DNA of 64,000 nucleotides, taken from assembly GCA_025766275.1 (NCBI GenBank), contig JAFKAC010000002.1, positions 3,472,001-3,536,000 of the forward strand, written 5' to 3'. The translations under genes and the position numbers were made by a program. The notes beneath the pieces were generated by a model. It was given only the letters and a program-made list of their open reading frames with translations. It was not told the origin of the DNA and made no database searches. This document shows positions 37,756 through 50,883 of this stretch, one piece after another. Source of the stretch: Lactarius indigo (taxonomy: Eukaryota; Basidiomycota; Agaricomycetes; Russulales; Russulaceae). Each line of letters begins with the position of its first letter. The stretch's first letter is position 1.

Positions 37756-39791
37756 TCATCGTTTTCCCATCGCAAATGCGATGTATATGTCTGTTGAATC
37801 AGTGAGCCAAGAGCACTCTACGTAGGGAAAAGACGACGTACTAGCGGCTTCCCACTGAAATTCATCCATCTCAGTCTCGCCGTTCGAGTCGATGACATTC
37901 ATCCTTTGGAGTAGTGGCTTGAACTCAGAGTGCTCCTGGAACTCCTCAAACACGTCATGAAATTCCTTCTTATAAATGGGATGTAGGCCATATTCCGCCG
38001 CGATTCTGGAAAAACGAATAAGTAATTGGACGGAGGACGATCGACATAGACTCACTGTACGAAAGGTTCCCAGTGGACGACATACTCCGGTACGTCTTCT
38101 ACCGCGTCTTGCAGGAAGAAGGAATACCTGTGGCCGTACAGAGGTCGGGGTTCACGTGACTCAAACTTGATCGAGTAGACCGAATTGCCAAAGGAGAGAT
38201 CGGAGGAGTCGGCGGGGACTTGGTCCAACCGCATGAGGAGCTGCTCTGCATTGGGAATCGTCCCAACAAACACCCCGCCAGGCCGCAGCCAGCGCGTTAC
38301 ATTCAAGAGCATGCAGCGAACTTTGGCCAGGCTCTCAAATGCATAATGCATGCAGAACTGCATCGAGACGACGTCGAACGGTTGTGCCAACTTCGCTGGC
38401 GGAATTCCCCGTGTCAAGGATTCGTTGTAACAGTCAAGTGCGGCGAAAGTGGCATCAAAGCGTGTCGACCGGGGCAGTGACTCCCAGCGTGTCCGCGCTT
38501 GATCGACCGAGATTGAGGCAATGTCTAGTGGCAGGCGCTCCGGTAAGCGAATAGAAGACTCCAGAGGAACGAAGAGTACCAACCAAGAGCGACGTATTCT
38601 TTGATCCGGGCTTTGCTCCACTTGTTCAAATCGCCACCCTTGCCGCATCCCAAGTCCAACACCTTACCGCGCAAGCCTCCGCGACCACCACGACCACCAC
38701 CCCCGTCTGCAACAGCGCTCTTGGAGAGCGCTGGATGTGCGAAACGTGTGATCAAGACCGACTTGATCCAATTATTGAAATTGCGCAGGCCAATGATCCG
38801 CGATTCACGCCTTTGCTCGATGCCTACCTCTGGTCGCGCGTTATCTAGCCAACCCGTAAAATTAACCACAGTAATTAGGGAAACGAGGGTGTCGACCTAC
38901 AATGATCCATGACAAGGCCGGTGTCACGGGACCGTTTCTGGGGAGGCTGACCGCTTGGAAGCTCGGGTGAAGGGCTGCGTTTGCGTTTGGCGAGGCGCCG
39001 TGTACCAGTCCCAAGTCGAGTGTGGTAGAAATGTGCCTCATCCAGTGTAAGGGGTTCCAAGACAGAGCCAGCTGGGGTCCTTCGGCGGGGATTGTATGGT
39101 AAGGGCTTAGGCTTAGGTGGGGGTGAAGGCGGCCGGGGAGGGGTCGGTGAGCGTGCACGGGGTGCGGGTGCTGGTTGCCGGGGCATGACAGGCGACGGAG
39201 GTGGCCGGTGTGAGGTGGAGGAAGAGGTAGAAGGGCGAGAAAGGTTCGAACGAACGCTGGTGGGCGACGTCGGGGTGGGAATGGGAATATAAGTCCCCGT
39301 TGTTCAACGATAGGTGTGAAGAGGCTAGTCACTCGCTCAGTGGTGGGCGAGAAGAGGGAGTCTGACTGCGGTGGAGAGGCAAGACTAGCAGTAGGATGGG
39401 AGATACCCGATGATAATGAAGAAACCTTGATGAGATCTGGGGAGGTGCTTGCACCAGGAAGGCGGGAAAGGGACGACACACGAGAAAGTTTATCCTCAGG
39501 GGAGGGGAAGCGAGGAGGGTCGTCCGGTGGATTAGGGTGGAGAATGTGCGCCAGCGAAGAGGCCCTCACAGGTGGGGGTGGTGGGTGAAAGGAAGAAGAG
39601 GGTGACGAGGGGGTGTCATTGAGGAGTGCAGCGACGGTAGCGCGACGAGGGGCCTGGGCGATGGGCGCGGGGGCATTATTTGCGGACGTCGTTGGGGAGG
39701 CCGAGAGCGGCGGCTGATGACGAGGTAGGGTCGGGGAGCGTGTGATAGGGGAGTTGAGGACAGCATCTCTTACGGGGTCGAAGCCAGGCAT
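37756..39791 (-). CDS. ABD1: mRNA cap guanine-N7 methyltransferase Abd1
   Basis: Adds the N7 methyl group to the mRNA cap, using S-adenosylmethionine. A long Pro/Ser-rich N-terminus starts [15 protein letters not shown]; an in-frame ATG at 39926 is an alternative, longer start. The catalytic domain runs from [30 protein letters not shown], the SAM loop [74 protein letters not shown] to [19 protein letters not shown], ending at 37756. A run of four G (plus-strand C, 39294-39297) has one base too many between LFTPIVEQ and GTYIPIPTP. Introns elsewhere join cleanly. Confidence 0.92.
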
Positions 39792-40076
39792 CTCGGTCGC
39801 CTGCAAGAGTGGGTCAGGCTCGTCGTCGTCGGCAGCGAGCGAACCAACAAAGACGCCGCCAGTGCCACAGGCCAATATCCCTCTCCCGCCAACCATCTCC
39901 TTTTTCGGGCTCAATGCTCCCTTCATCCTCGAGGCTGCGGCTTTACACCTCTCTTCTTCGTCCTTCCTCTCTTCCTCTTGACCCCAACGTTTGACAACAC
40001 GCTCGTAGATCCCACCAAATCCGGTTCTTTACTATTTCGTCCGCACATCTGTCACAACCTCGCACTGCTTCCGAAA

Positions 40077-40459
40077 TGGCCTACCGCAATCCCGGTACCC
40101 TAAAATTACCTACTCGCCCATAATCTCCTTCTGTCCTAGACCCCGCCTTTTCTGCTTTCCTTCTCGTAACCCCCCTCGATCCGCATCTCCTGGTACCCCC
40201 GATGTAGAAACTTTGCCCGCTCTGCAGTGCCGTTCCCAGTAAACCGAAAACTTTATATTTATTCAAGTTTCCTTGTCCTTACAGATCGTCCAGTCTAGAG
40301 CCAGTCTGCACCCCTCCAACGCCAAAGACAAACCAAGTTGCATCATACACGTGGTCTTCGCCTCCGGCGGAATCGTCGGCTCCATTTACGTCTCCGGTCT
40401 CCGCAGTACTTGCGTCGTGGTCCGCCCCTTGCCCCGCGGATCTACTGATCATCTCTTGA
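40077..40459 (+). CDS. possible short hypothetical protein, frame uncertain
   Basis: Divergent from ABD1. ATG at 40077 opens MAYRNPGTLKLPTRP, and an in-frame-like downstream stretch (FPSRNPPRSASPGTPDVETL) joins across a 46-nt intron ending near 40284 to a Ser/Pro/Thr-rich end. Two frame changes separate the start from this stretch, so the model is weak. Confidence 0.35.
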
Positions 40460-40827
40460 CCGTTCCATGTTAGGTTTCGCGGTTCCCAGAAAAAAAAGCT
40501 CTATGGGCACAAAACTTTATCGATCAACGTGAATAAGCGTACAGTTCATTCGGCCCGTAATTACGGTGCGGGGTAGTAGAGCAGCGTCCGGAACACGGTG
40601 AATAGAGTCCGAATAGGTGATGGAGCAAAATGCATGAGAATGCGACACATCGATGCGAAGTCCGATTGGTACGAGACAGACATAAAAGGAAAAGAAAAAA
40701 AGCGCAAGAACGAAACAACACGTCATGAGACATGAGATATCATACGAGAACGACCAGCGTTGACGGCACAGGGGAGCAAAACAGTAAGAGCAAGGATTAA
40801 GACCAGAGAGAGAAGCCAGCATTGTCG
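40460..40827. other. convergent intergenic stretch
   Basis: Between the short plus-strand candidate and the 3' end of the nuclear protein gene. AT-rich, no gene. Confidence 0.35.
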
Positions 40828-43800
40828 TCACAGCCAACGTCGAACTGACGCAGGTAACGGTTCGATAACTAAAGCACGCTGGAAGTACACTTGCGTTGCG
40901 TGATCGTGCGCCTGGATGTGCGCGCGCAGGGAGGCTATACCCTGCGCATTGGCATTCCGGGCTTGGGTAAAAGCTGCAATTCGTCTCTTCGAGAAAGCGC
41001 CATACTTCGCCTCCAGATTAACAAGATTGTTGAATGCTGTGATGCTGTATTTAGTCAGAGTCAGACGCGAAGATACCTGACGACAAGCACACGCACTACT
41101 CATCGAGCAGTGCACTCATGTCGGCTTGCGTCTGCGCTATAATCTGCTTGCGCAGTTTAGCGACATCGCTGGTGACGCTGTCGAAACGAGACTGAACGTT
41201 GCTTTTCACGATGGCGTGGATCTCGTCTAGCAACTAGACAAAGACGCCAACTCAGATTGTACCTAGCTAAGTTCTGCGTACGCACCACCATGACCGAGTC
41301 CAGGTAATTCCTCAGCGCCATAGGTTCGACCATAGCCGGCGATAACGACGCATCCTGTGCGCTGTGCCTATGTTTGGGATCAGCCGCCGTAGATAAGGTT
41401 GCTCTAGAGAGGCGAGGACGATTCCGTCTCAAGGTAACAGGGGAAGAGAGCAGTAACGATGGGCCAGCCTGAGCAGCCTTTCTCACTCGAGAGTAAAAAG
41501 TCGGCGAAGGAAGAATTTCTTGAGGCTTGGTGGCGACTCGCAGGCCTAAACTATCGACGCTAGAGGACGAGCCATCGTCTCGCGGTGGTCCAAATGCCGA
41601 CTCAAGGTATTCGAGCTCGTTCGTTTCATTCCAGGTTACGGGGGCAATGGCCTCCACAGGTGCTTCGAGCGTCTCCAGTTGTTCCTCGTCCACTTCCTCG
41701 GGAGGGAGTGCGAAAGTGACATTCTTAGGTTTCGTACGAGGAGGCGGTGGTGTTGGCGAACGCTTCAATACGGAAGTTCTGATAGACGGAAGGCAGAATG
41801 AAGAGTCCAGCGGTACATCAAAGTCTCGGTACTTTGTGTCGGTAAGATCGAGCACACTCGAACTCGTATTTTCGCTGGTACCATCCCTTGATACCACAGG
41901 GGAGCTAGCGCTGACTTGATGGGAGAAGGGAGACTTCCCCAAAGATGGTAACTCTGACCTTGGTAAATGTATAGGAGACGGGGTGTCACCCGTTAAGTCT
42001 ATAGTCACAGGCATGACCTATACAGCGTGTCAGTAAATACATCGGCGCGATAAGCGCGAGCGCTTGCTTACACTGGACGTCGCGTCAGCATTTTTCTTCT
42101 GTTCTACAGAAGGTTGCTATAGACCGGTGAGATATCGGCGTGTGAATCGGATAGATTAACATACCTCGACAGCGATGGTGGGTCCATCAATTGAGACTAT
42201 TGAGTCAAGATCGGTGAGGGGGTTCGAGCTTCCTCTGGTGTTATTATCGTCCCAGCCAGCTGTGGAGGGACTATTGTCACAGGGCGCAATGTCAAAGACA
42301 CCACCGGGCGAAGAGGGTCTGACCAAGCTCTGTGGGAGAGGCGACACCGGAGCGCTATAAGTGCTGGCTAGCCGAGTTGCGGTGTTGGGCTGAGGCCGCT
42401 CCCGCTCAGGCAGGGCAGTCGAATGTTGCAATGTGGCATCACAGGAAGACTCGTCGGTCTTCCGCATGTCTTTGTCGAACTCTGTTTCTGTTACCTCTCT
42501 CTTCTGCATGCATGTCTAAAACGGCGCCATTAGTGGGAAATTCGGGCAACTAGTATACTTACCTGCGCAAATGCACTGGGTGCTGTGTCGATTGGCCTTG
42601 CACGTGACTCGGCTCCGGGTTGAGGTCCAGAGGGGACATCAGCATCGCCTGTAGTTCGGGTTTCTAGTGCAGACTACACAAATAAGCGCGGAGACATCCA
42701 TAGAGATGGATGGCGTTGATTACTTTCACCATATCAACCGGGGTGATTGATGGAGAATGCGGAGACGACGAGAAGGACTGAATGGGATCGTCATCCTCAG
42801 GTACACTTGCCACGGGAGGGCATTGAACCTGGGGACGAGAGTCACATTCCTTGGGTTTCCCGTTGTTTGCACGTTCCTTGTCGTTAGGTACTTCAACCGT
42901 TGGCTTGGCTTTCGCCACCGGCGGGTTGACCCTCCCTTTTTTGCCTTTGCGTGGGGCTCCGGGGATGAGTGCAGTGGTGAGAGTCTCCAAAGCCGGTGAC
43001 TTACGTCCGTTAGCTATGAGAGAGCTTAATTGAACAGTCGAGGGAGGAACCTCGTCATAATCTATGTCAGGGTTGGCAGAGTGACCAGGAGAAGACCATT
43101 CTGTCTTCTGCCGACGGCGATACGTCTTCTGCACTCGTGAAGACTCAGGCTTGTTCACGGCAGTACCCTTCTTATTCCTGATAGGCTTCCTACGCGTCGA
43201 CGAAACATTCTCGCGGTCCACGCGTGCTCGTTTTCGCGGTTTCGCGTCAGAGACGGATGGTATGTCCTGCTCTGTATTCAGGCGCTTCAGCTCGACCGTC
43301 CTAGCGGTAACTTGCTCTTCGGCAGCCGTCTTAGCCAGCTTTTCCTTCTGTGGCTCATCTGACAACGTAAATCAGAATCCAAGATCATAAAATGGACGGC
43401 CTGTTACCATCTGCGCTTTCACCATCGCCTATCTCATATTAGAACTAGACCCAGGGAGAAAGGTTCGAGGCGTACCTTCAGCAGGGCCTTTCTTGGCATT
43501 ATTAACCTGTTCGATATCAGGTCAATCCCGGGCAGCAGATGGTAGAGGTTTCAGCCCAACCTTCATTTTCTCTGTCGATAGTACGCAAGTTCGTTTAGGT
43601 CTTTCAGTAGCGGTTCTACCTGCCTGGGCTGCAAAAACTGCGCGGCCACGCCTCTTCGTCTGGGAGATTTTGACTTTAGGGCCTTCGTTTGATGTGTGCA
43701 GAGGCGACTCATTCAACGTAGGCGTGACTAGGTTCGTGGCTTGGAGCTCGTCTCCCGATTCAATCAGAATTTTCTTTCTCTTCGCCAATGCGGCAGGATT

Positions 43801-44547
43801 TCGGCCACCAATCTTCAATAACTCCTCGCGCACGATATCCTGAGACAAAACTCGCAACCCCTTCACCACCGGAGCCAGCTTTTGCTCCGCCGCAGCGTCC
43901 TGAGTTGGGCCAAGGGAGGAGACGGCGGGGGTGGGCTCGGTGGACAAGGGGGCGCTATGACGACGCTGGGAACGGGCACAGCGTTTGGAGCTGCCTGTTT
44001 CACGAGGGGCCCGCCGCGTTTGAACAAGCTCTGCTGAAGCCCGGACAGTGCGGAGAACAGAGTCAGCATCGGAGAGGGAAGACAGGTCTTCGTCGCTTGC
44101 GCCAAACATTGCGCCACTGAGTTCTTTATTGGAAGGACAACTGTGTTGAGAGTGCTCGGAGGGAGAAGAATGAACAAGAGCAGGGTTATCGACATCGTAA
44201 CACTGGTGAGCAACACCAGAAGTACCAGGAGGATGCAGAGAAGGATTGTCAGGGCAAACAGGAGGAAAAGGAGGACCAAGAGTAAGAGACGCGGTGGTCG
44301 AACACTGTTGGGGATTTTCATGTACATCCGGTAACCGAGAATGGGAAGCCTGAGAAACGTGATTGCCACCGTCATCAATGATTTTTTCACCCTGGGTGGT
44401 GATAACGGCGGGGACACGTCGCAGGGCGGGGGAGGGGGGACACTCTTTGACCGGCAAAGGGAGTTCATGCTGTAACTCGTCGGCACAATCTTTAGGATAG
44501 GGAACAATATCATCTCCAGGATCGCTTGCTTGAAATACTTATTGAAT
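40828..44547 (-). CDS. uncharacterised nuclear-looking protein with C-terminal coiled coil
   Basis: A long, mostly disordered chain: KECPPSPALRRVPAVITTQG at about 44450, an acidic ASDEDLSSLSDADSVLR block, basic patches (AKPRKRARVDRENV, RRKPIRNKKG) that look like nuclear localisation signals, a MPVTIDLTGDTPSPI motif (similar to SUMO-interacting hydrophobic cores) at about 42010, then a helical C-terminus LLDEIHAIVKSNVQSRFDSV, DVAKLRKQIIAQTQADMSAL and LVNLEAKYGAFSKRRIAAFT that would form a coiled coil. At least seven exons. The start is not resolved: no in-frame ATG precedes 44450. I do not recognise the family; chromosome or DNA-repair scaffold would fit, as inference only. Confidence 0.6.
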
Positions 44548-44582
44548 GATAATTGTCGTGTGGAAAGAATAAAATGACGACG

Positions 44583-46508
44583 TCAAGCCGTGGTGAGAGG
44601 AGGAGAGTAACTGGACGAACCGCCCTCCTCGATCACCTTAACTTTACTCTGTTGAAAAGGTGGTTTACATCGCATAAGCTGGTCGACACTAGAAGCAGCC
44701 CGACGGACCTGGTAAGAAGTGCTACCCTTGGCGCTAAGATCAAATTCCAATCGAGTCGGGGATCTATTGACCGATATTCGCTCTGCCGCATTTCGAATCA
44801 GTACTCCGTCCAATTTAATCCGGCTCGTCTGTAGCTCATCAGAAAATACAAAGTTCAACCCAATAGGTGTGGGAGTATCTCACCACCCCCCTGGCTCTCA
44901 GAGTTCTCATGAAGCGCTGTACGTCTGGCGGGGAAAGTACAACTGTCATCTGGATCACTGCATCATCGGAGAGCATCTGAAGAGTGTCATGGCATAGAGG
45001 GGGAAGCAAGAGCTGCGCCTCGACTATTCCAGAGCTCGAGATATCGATATGCTCCACACTGCTGTACGGCACGCGCATCGCTTCGATCTTGCCATCCTAT
45101 CGACCAACGGCAATCAACAACGAGTAGTGTTAATAGAGGTGAAACCGTGCCTCGTCCTCAAAGTTGAAGAGGATTGTGGTCTTATCTAGGTAAAACCTAT
45201 CCACAGGGCTTGGTCGTGTACCCGATACTCCGCGTAGAGTAAAACTATTCATCACGAAAGGCTGGGCACTGGCTCGATGCGAGTGAGTCGCATTCGCATC
45301 ATCGTGCTTTACAAACACGTACACTGCGATATCCCCAGCCAGAATGTCGACAATCCTGTCTGATGTTATCTCCCAGTCCGGTGAGGCAACATATTTCAGG
45401 AGGTCAATTAGCTCTTTCCCCCGTTCGGTGCACTCATCGAAACAATCGTGAAGGAATCGGATGCGTTCTGGTCGGCCTACCACCCTACCCACTGTATGGG
45501 ACGTATAGGGTAGTAAGTATGCCAACAATATGAGAAGTTGCTCCAGAGCTAAGTAATCTGACGCCAGGATACACTTAGATCACCGATGCGGCACAACTGA
45601 TTATAGACACACCTTTTGTCATAGTGATAACGCGCCCTAGCCTAGCCCTATGACACACGGTCAAATGTAGCTCGCCCTCTACAGTATTCACTCACCCTCC
45701 AAGAATTTTGTTATCCCGTAGTTTGTCCTTATTCTCGAGGCAGCTATCGGCCGTCGTGGAAAGTAGGGAGTACGCCTTTTGGTCAACAATTCCGTGCATG
45801 TACGAGGGTTGATTGTAAGCACGTGTTTCCCTGACATCCTGGATACTCACGGATACTCGGAGTGGGACCGAATATTTTGTTAACGGGACGGGAGTTGATA
45901 AGCAAAAGAACGCGTTACACAGAATTGAATAGAAGGCTTGAGCCACCGCCGTTTTCACTCTGTCTGACAGGGGGTGAGCTGCCCCTTCAATAACGAAGAA
46001 CTAGTTCCAACCGTCACTGTGGCATTCCACATGATCCTATGAGATGAATGCGTGGGGATTGTGAGCATACTTGTAAGGTTGGACCCAGAAAAATGTGCAC
46101 CTGCACTCCGGCAAGCAGAACTGTTGCTACTTGTTCCCAATCATTTTTTCTCTGAGAATCCCCGGATTTCCAAGAGGGGACAATCTTGTCGTAAATTATT
46201 GTAGCGAGAATGGCAGCTGAAAGTCGGAGGGACGTCCCAGGATGTGTCGAATACAGCTCAGCAAACGGACGACGCAGTAATGTGGACAGCATGTCCAAGA
46301 AGCCTTGGCTGAGTGTAGTGGCATCTATCTGCACACGGAGAAGTCAGGGTTCCTTGTCCTTCGGAAAGACTGCTGGTTATTAATCACCACAGAGATAGCC
46401 GCCGAGGCGACACGGTCCAGCAGTTACGCGACCCTCCTTACTCCAAGGATCTGCAGCCTTTTTGAGGGCTGCCGCAGCGTTTCTTACGGCCTGTTTTGTG
46501 TTAGACAT
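44583..46508 (-). CDS. uncharacterised helical-repeat protein
   Basis: Exons assembled from ATG at 46508: MSNTKQAVRNAAAALKKAAD, then IDATTLSQGFLDMLSTLLRR, ELYSTHPGTSLRLSAAILAT, FFVIEGAAHPLSDRVKTAVA, CILASDYLALEQLLILLAYL, FLHDCFDECTERGKELIDLL, a beta-rich FTLRGVSGTRPSPVDRFYLD part, IRVPYSSVEHID-type strand (MRVPYSSVEHIDISSSGIVE) and a basic end. Amphipathic helices in the first two thirds suggest an ARM-like fold, and the end a small beta domain. A +1 break near 46417 probably separates the start exon from the second. No family recognised. Confidence 0.55.
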
Positions 46509-46756
46509 TAGTTTACACGCATACAGAAAGGTGTTGGTGGTGAAGGGCGTAGTCAGAGTTCCTCAGTCTCTTGCTCGGTCTACTTCTTCCCGACACGATC
46601 ACGTGTTAGGAGTGATTTCGTCGCATTGGTCACATGCACTTCATGCGCCACTCGTGAAACCACTCTTTCTTGAGCTTTTGATACCGCCACTGGCGCCTCA
46701 CCCATTTAGGACCCCCAAAAAGCAACAAAAATCTGAAGGTCAAGAAGCATCAATCC
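46509..46756. promoter_or_regulatory. divergent promoter between the helical-repeat gene and the TEA factor
   Basis: 248 bp between divergent start codons. The TEA gene may instead start further upstream in frame, which would shorten this interval. Confidence 0.35.
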
Positions 46757-48439
46757 ATGCCACGTTCCTTACCAACAGCGACACCCCCAAAGGCACGTGG
46801 GAAAAGCAAGGGCAATCGTTCCGTTCGTTGCATTCCAGGCGGAAACGAAGCCATATGGGATGAAGAGCTGCACGCCGCCCTCATTGAAGGTATATTGTTT
46901 TGACCGCCAACTACACAATAGTGCTCTGAGTCCTACGAATGCACTCATAGCTCTCAATATCTATCCACCAATGGGCAGACAACGCATACGACCTATGCAT
47001 GCGGGTGGCTCGAGCAACACCAGCCTGGGTCGATGTCAGCTGATTCAACAGTACCTACTGCAGAAAACAGGCAAAAATCGTACGCGAAAGCAAATCTCAA
47101 GTCGCATTCAAAGGTTAAGGCGGACTCATCAAGACGATCCTTCGAGTATGTTGATCTAGGGACCCGAAAGTCAAGCGATATTTGACTGAATGGCGTGTGA
47201 CCAGTGGCAGATGCTTTACTCGTTCTTCCAGATTTTCAACAACCGATCGCCCCTGAAATGTTGGTTAATCTCACTGGTGGAAGTGAAGGAACAACGTTGG
47301 CTACATCTGTTATCCCGAAGACGCCTCCTTTACTAGGTTCGAGTAACCTATATACCATTTGCATCGTAATTTATTAACAACCTTCAGGTCCCGCAAGTTT
47401 CGAGTCTAGCCCAAGCCCAAGCCCGTCTGCCGAGCAGTTTGAAGATTCATTTCGCTCTAGTACCTCGAGCTCAAGCTTGTCTTTTCAAACAAACCATTTG
47501 GCGCCCAGGCTCTTCGAATCAACGGACTTGCGTCTTTCTGTCTCAGGAGGCTCTGAGTGCGAAGTTTCAGTCCAGCACAGTGACCAAGAAAATATATGGC
47601 CTCGTCCAGCACTTGATCTTCCTGATCGAACTGCTCGAACGTTGTCTCGGAGGCGAATGACGTCTGGCGTTGCTGACCTACGCTTTCAGCTCGATCTTCC
47701 CCCGGCGCCCTCATCTTCGTTTTCGGAATCTGGTTATGGCTTCGAAGCGGGTTCACTTACTCTCTCAGGAAACGAATTCCCCTACCTCGGCTGTTATAGT
47801 CAGACTGGCGACCCTATTACCCCGCTCGATCAGATCACCCACACCCCAGAGTTCCCACCTCAAGTGATCCGGTACGATAAACGATCGGGATATCAGCAGC
47901 TGCGTTACTCAGAGAGAGACGCCGTCTTTTTTCAACCTGCGTCCTACCATTCTACGCTTAGCCAGTATGAGACTCATCCTGTTTCTCACTTGTTCCCGGC
48001 TACGGTGTATAGTTCTGTCAAACCCAGCCCCTTAAACACATGTCGGGCCCAAAATTACTCGTTCCCGTCTTCGCCCCTTGCATCCTTCCACCCTAGCATC
48101 GAACGCTCCTCCCCTCAACCATTGTCACTTGGTCCCGAAAGCTGTCATGGCTCAATTCAGACAACACAAGACGTTACTCACCTTGCTCATCTACCTCGCC
48201 GCCTTTCTTATCCTTGTGACTCGGCGCTTCCGCTTCGAACGTCTTCTGTGCCCTACTCGTGTGTCTCTCAGGAAGGAAACATAGCAAGCACCCTTGGTGG
48301 TCTAGAGCTCGCTCCCCCAGCTGTGATTAGACCGTTCTTCGTTTCTGAAATTTCCTGTCCCGCAGCTGGCAGCCCGCCTTGTCCCCCTTTTGCTGAGTCG
48401 GCAACTGCATCCCACCACGATGGTACAGTATCTCAGTGA
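46757..48439 (+). CDS. TEA/ATTS-domain transcription factor (AbaA/TEF-1 type)
   Basis: Sequence-specific regulator, in ascomycetes linked to conidiation and in general binding CATTCC/T-type sites. MPRSLPTATPPKARGKSKGN is followed by the TEA domain: EAIWDEELHAALIEALNIYP, PMGRQRIRPM, then SLGRCQLIQQYLLQKTGKNR, TRKQISSRIQRLRR (recognition helix). The rest (about 400 residues) is Ser/Pro/Tyr-rich and probably activating. Exons join in frame without a break: about 46757-46888, 46952-47149, 47209-47334, 47388-48439. ATG 46757 is the first in frame directly before the domain; the frame is open further upstream, so a longer N-terminus is possible. Confidence 0.88.
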
Positions 48440-48743
48440 AAACACCCGGCATCGTCGCGATACCTTCCCCATTACCATTTTTCTGCGCTCTCCTTGAGTT
48501 AATAGGCCATAAATCGTATTCCTTGTAATAGACCTGCCGCCTGTGTCCCTCCGTCGTGTTTCATGTAGCATAATTGTACTGTAATCTCGGTTTGTAACCA
48601 GATGTGTGACATGATAATAATTCATTCGTTCCCATCACATGTATGTATCCGAACTATCTCATTACATAATGTGCGTGTGAGCCCACTTTGTTCCTGTTGC
48701 CTTTGGAGCTGAGCGCTGAGCACGCCACGCTGCGCTAGTTTGT
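48440..48743. other. intergenic between the TEA and bestrophin genes
   Basis: AT-rich 3' flank with several AATAA-like signals. No gene seen. Confidence 0.35.
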
Positions 48744-50828
48744 GATGCCTACTGCAACACCTTCCCCCAGTGCACTGTCGAGGGTATCGTATTTTCTAGT
48801 GCTTCGCGAAGGCCTGCTGAAGTCGACTCACAACCATTTAGCACCGCAAGCTACTCACAAGGAAGCAACTGCGCAAGGTGGCAGTCCCCAAAAAGATATT
48901 GGTCTTGAGCTCGAGACTTACATCTTCCACTGTCCTTCCAGTATACTTGGATCCCGGATGTCCTCCGTCTCAAGAATAGCGTACGCTCAGTTCCTGTCAG
49001 TGGTACCTGGCGCCCGCTAAGTACCCAACTACCTTAGATCGTTAACCATATCATTGGTCCCGTGCTCACCGTCTCCCTTTTTTCTGCGGGTGTTGTATAC
49101 GCCTATGAGAAGGACCAACCCGTTACATTGACCAACTCTGTCACACCACTTCTCTCTGTCGTCGTGAGTGACCCATCACGGAAGACACTTGCGCTTCTAA
49201 TGGCGTGCGACGATAGGTCGGGCTTATTCTGGTTTTCAGGTACGTTTCAAATGTGGATAATACCGTTCATCCTGGTTCTTAGACAGCATTTATGTCCAGG
49301 AATGGGTGAGTGGCGCGTTTATTCTCAAACGCCCTATTCTCATATATTAACGCCAAGAACATCTTATGACCGCTATTATGAAGGCCGGAAATCTTTCGGT
49401 TCGATCACATCTCAGGCGCGTTTGCACATGTGTCCTAATTTGGCTTGCTGACGTGATTTTGTAGGCTCGCAACCTTGCGCGTTTAGTCTGGATTCAAGTG
49501 GCTTTACCCCCCACCGATGATACTAGTGGCAAGACTCCATCGACTGATATCACACCTTTACAGCTGCGCCGTCGTAAAACCAATGCACTGAAGTTGATCC
49601 TCTCGTTTGTGTACGCAGTCAAGCACTACTTGCGCGAGGAGGATGGCCTGGACTGGGAGGACTACGTAGGCGTCTTACCAGCGTCGTTTATGCGGGAGCA
49701 ATCCCGCCTCCAATCGCGCAGGGGTTCAATTTCGACGTTCTACAATTCCGTCACAGATAATGCGTCGAGTTCCGGCAACTCAAGGTCGGTCAGTCCATTG
49801 AGAGGTGCGAGCACAGATGGCTCCATGACGCCCGCTGCAACAAAGCGCGTGAGAGTCAAAAGAAGCTTAGACAAGATCCACACGGCCAAATCGCCACTCT
49901 TATCTGGGCCTAGGGAATACAGCGCAATTGACTTCGAACAATACACGGAGATCTCTATGCCCTTCCCTCTTATGTGAGGAACCTCTTCTAAATAAAAACT
50001 AGCGACTAACATGCTTTGAATTCATGTAAGCATCGCTCATGAACTCACAAGAATGCTGTTCGCTTTCAGGAAAGATGGCTTGCTGGAAACTGTTGGCCCG
50101 GCCGGTACGTTATGACGTAGCTTACTGCTACACCCTTGTCATTAATGCTCCACTTTGGGGCCATAGGTGTGAATTCTATGAACGCAACGTGAGAACGGAA
50201 GCACTCGAGGCTTTAGTCGTGGACTCAGATGATTCTTCTTAGTGTTTCGAGTCTAGTTGATCAGTTGACGAATGTGGAACGGATCGCTAACACGCCGATT
50301 CCTAAGTCATGTATGTCTGTCTTCCCCAGCCCCAATTTGATGTTGACCTGAACTTCGTTGGCTTCTAGACGGGATTCATCTCAAGCAATGTGTAACGCTA
50401 TACCTCTTCTCCCTCCCTTTTGCTCTAGTAAAGGAATTAGGCTGGGCAACAGTACCCATAGTCACGATTGTCTCGTTCACGTTCATGGGCATTGAAGGGA
50501 TCGCCGAGAAAATTGAAATGCCTTTTGGTACTCACTTGTTCCTTTTGCTACGCACTTGATCTGATTCACGAATTCTTTCAGGCCTTGATGAAACCGATCT
50601 CCCTCTGGGTATGTCACCCGACGCGTCAGACCCAGTACACTCTGGCTAACTAAATAACTACACACTTCACAGACCGTTATTGCTCAGACTTGAAGGAAGA
50701 GATTAAGTGAGTACATTCCCGTCCTCCGGTCCAGTTTCGTCCTAATTGTGAGCAGTTATATCCTCGAAAACCTTCCAGAGGGTGGTATCGGCGGCTACGG
50801 CTGGGACGATGGACAAGGCGACGATTGA
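48744..50828 (+). CDS. bestrophin-family (UPF0187) anion channel
   Basis: Predicted chloride channel of the bestrophin/RFP-TM family. Transmembrane parts and signatures: VNHIIGPVLTVSLFSAGVVY, PVTLTNSVTPLLSVVVGLIL, SYDRYYEGRKSFGSITSQ, ARNLARLVWIQVALPP, LQLRRRKTNALKLILSFVYA, IAHELTRMLFAFRKDGL, VSSLVDQLTNVERIANTPIP, YGIHLKQCVTLYLFSLPFAL, VPIVTIVSFTFMGIEGIAEK, ending GGYGWDDGQGDD. Ten or more short exons. The intron before ARNLARL needs a GC donor at 49416-49417, or an extra base. The N-terminal exon (48744) is less certain than the rest. Confidence 0.87.
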
Positions 50829-50883
50829 TTTTGAACTGACTACCCACGTATACCATCTCTGTAACGACTGTGAATCAAGAATC

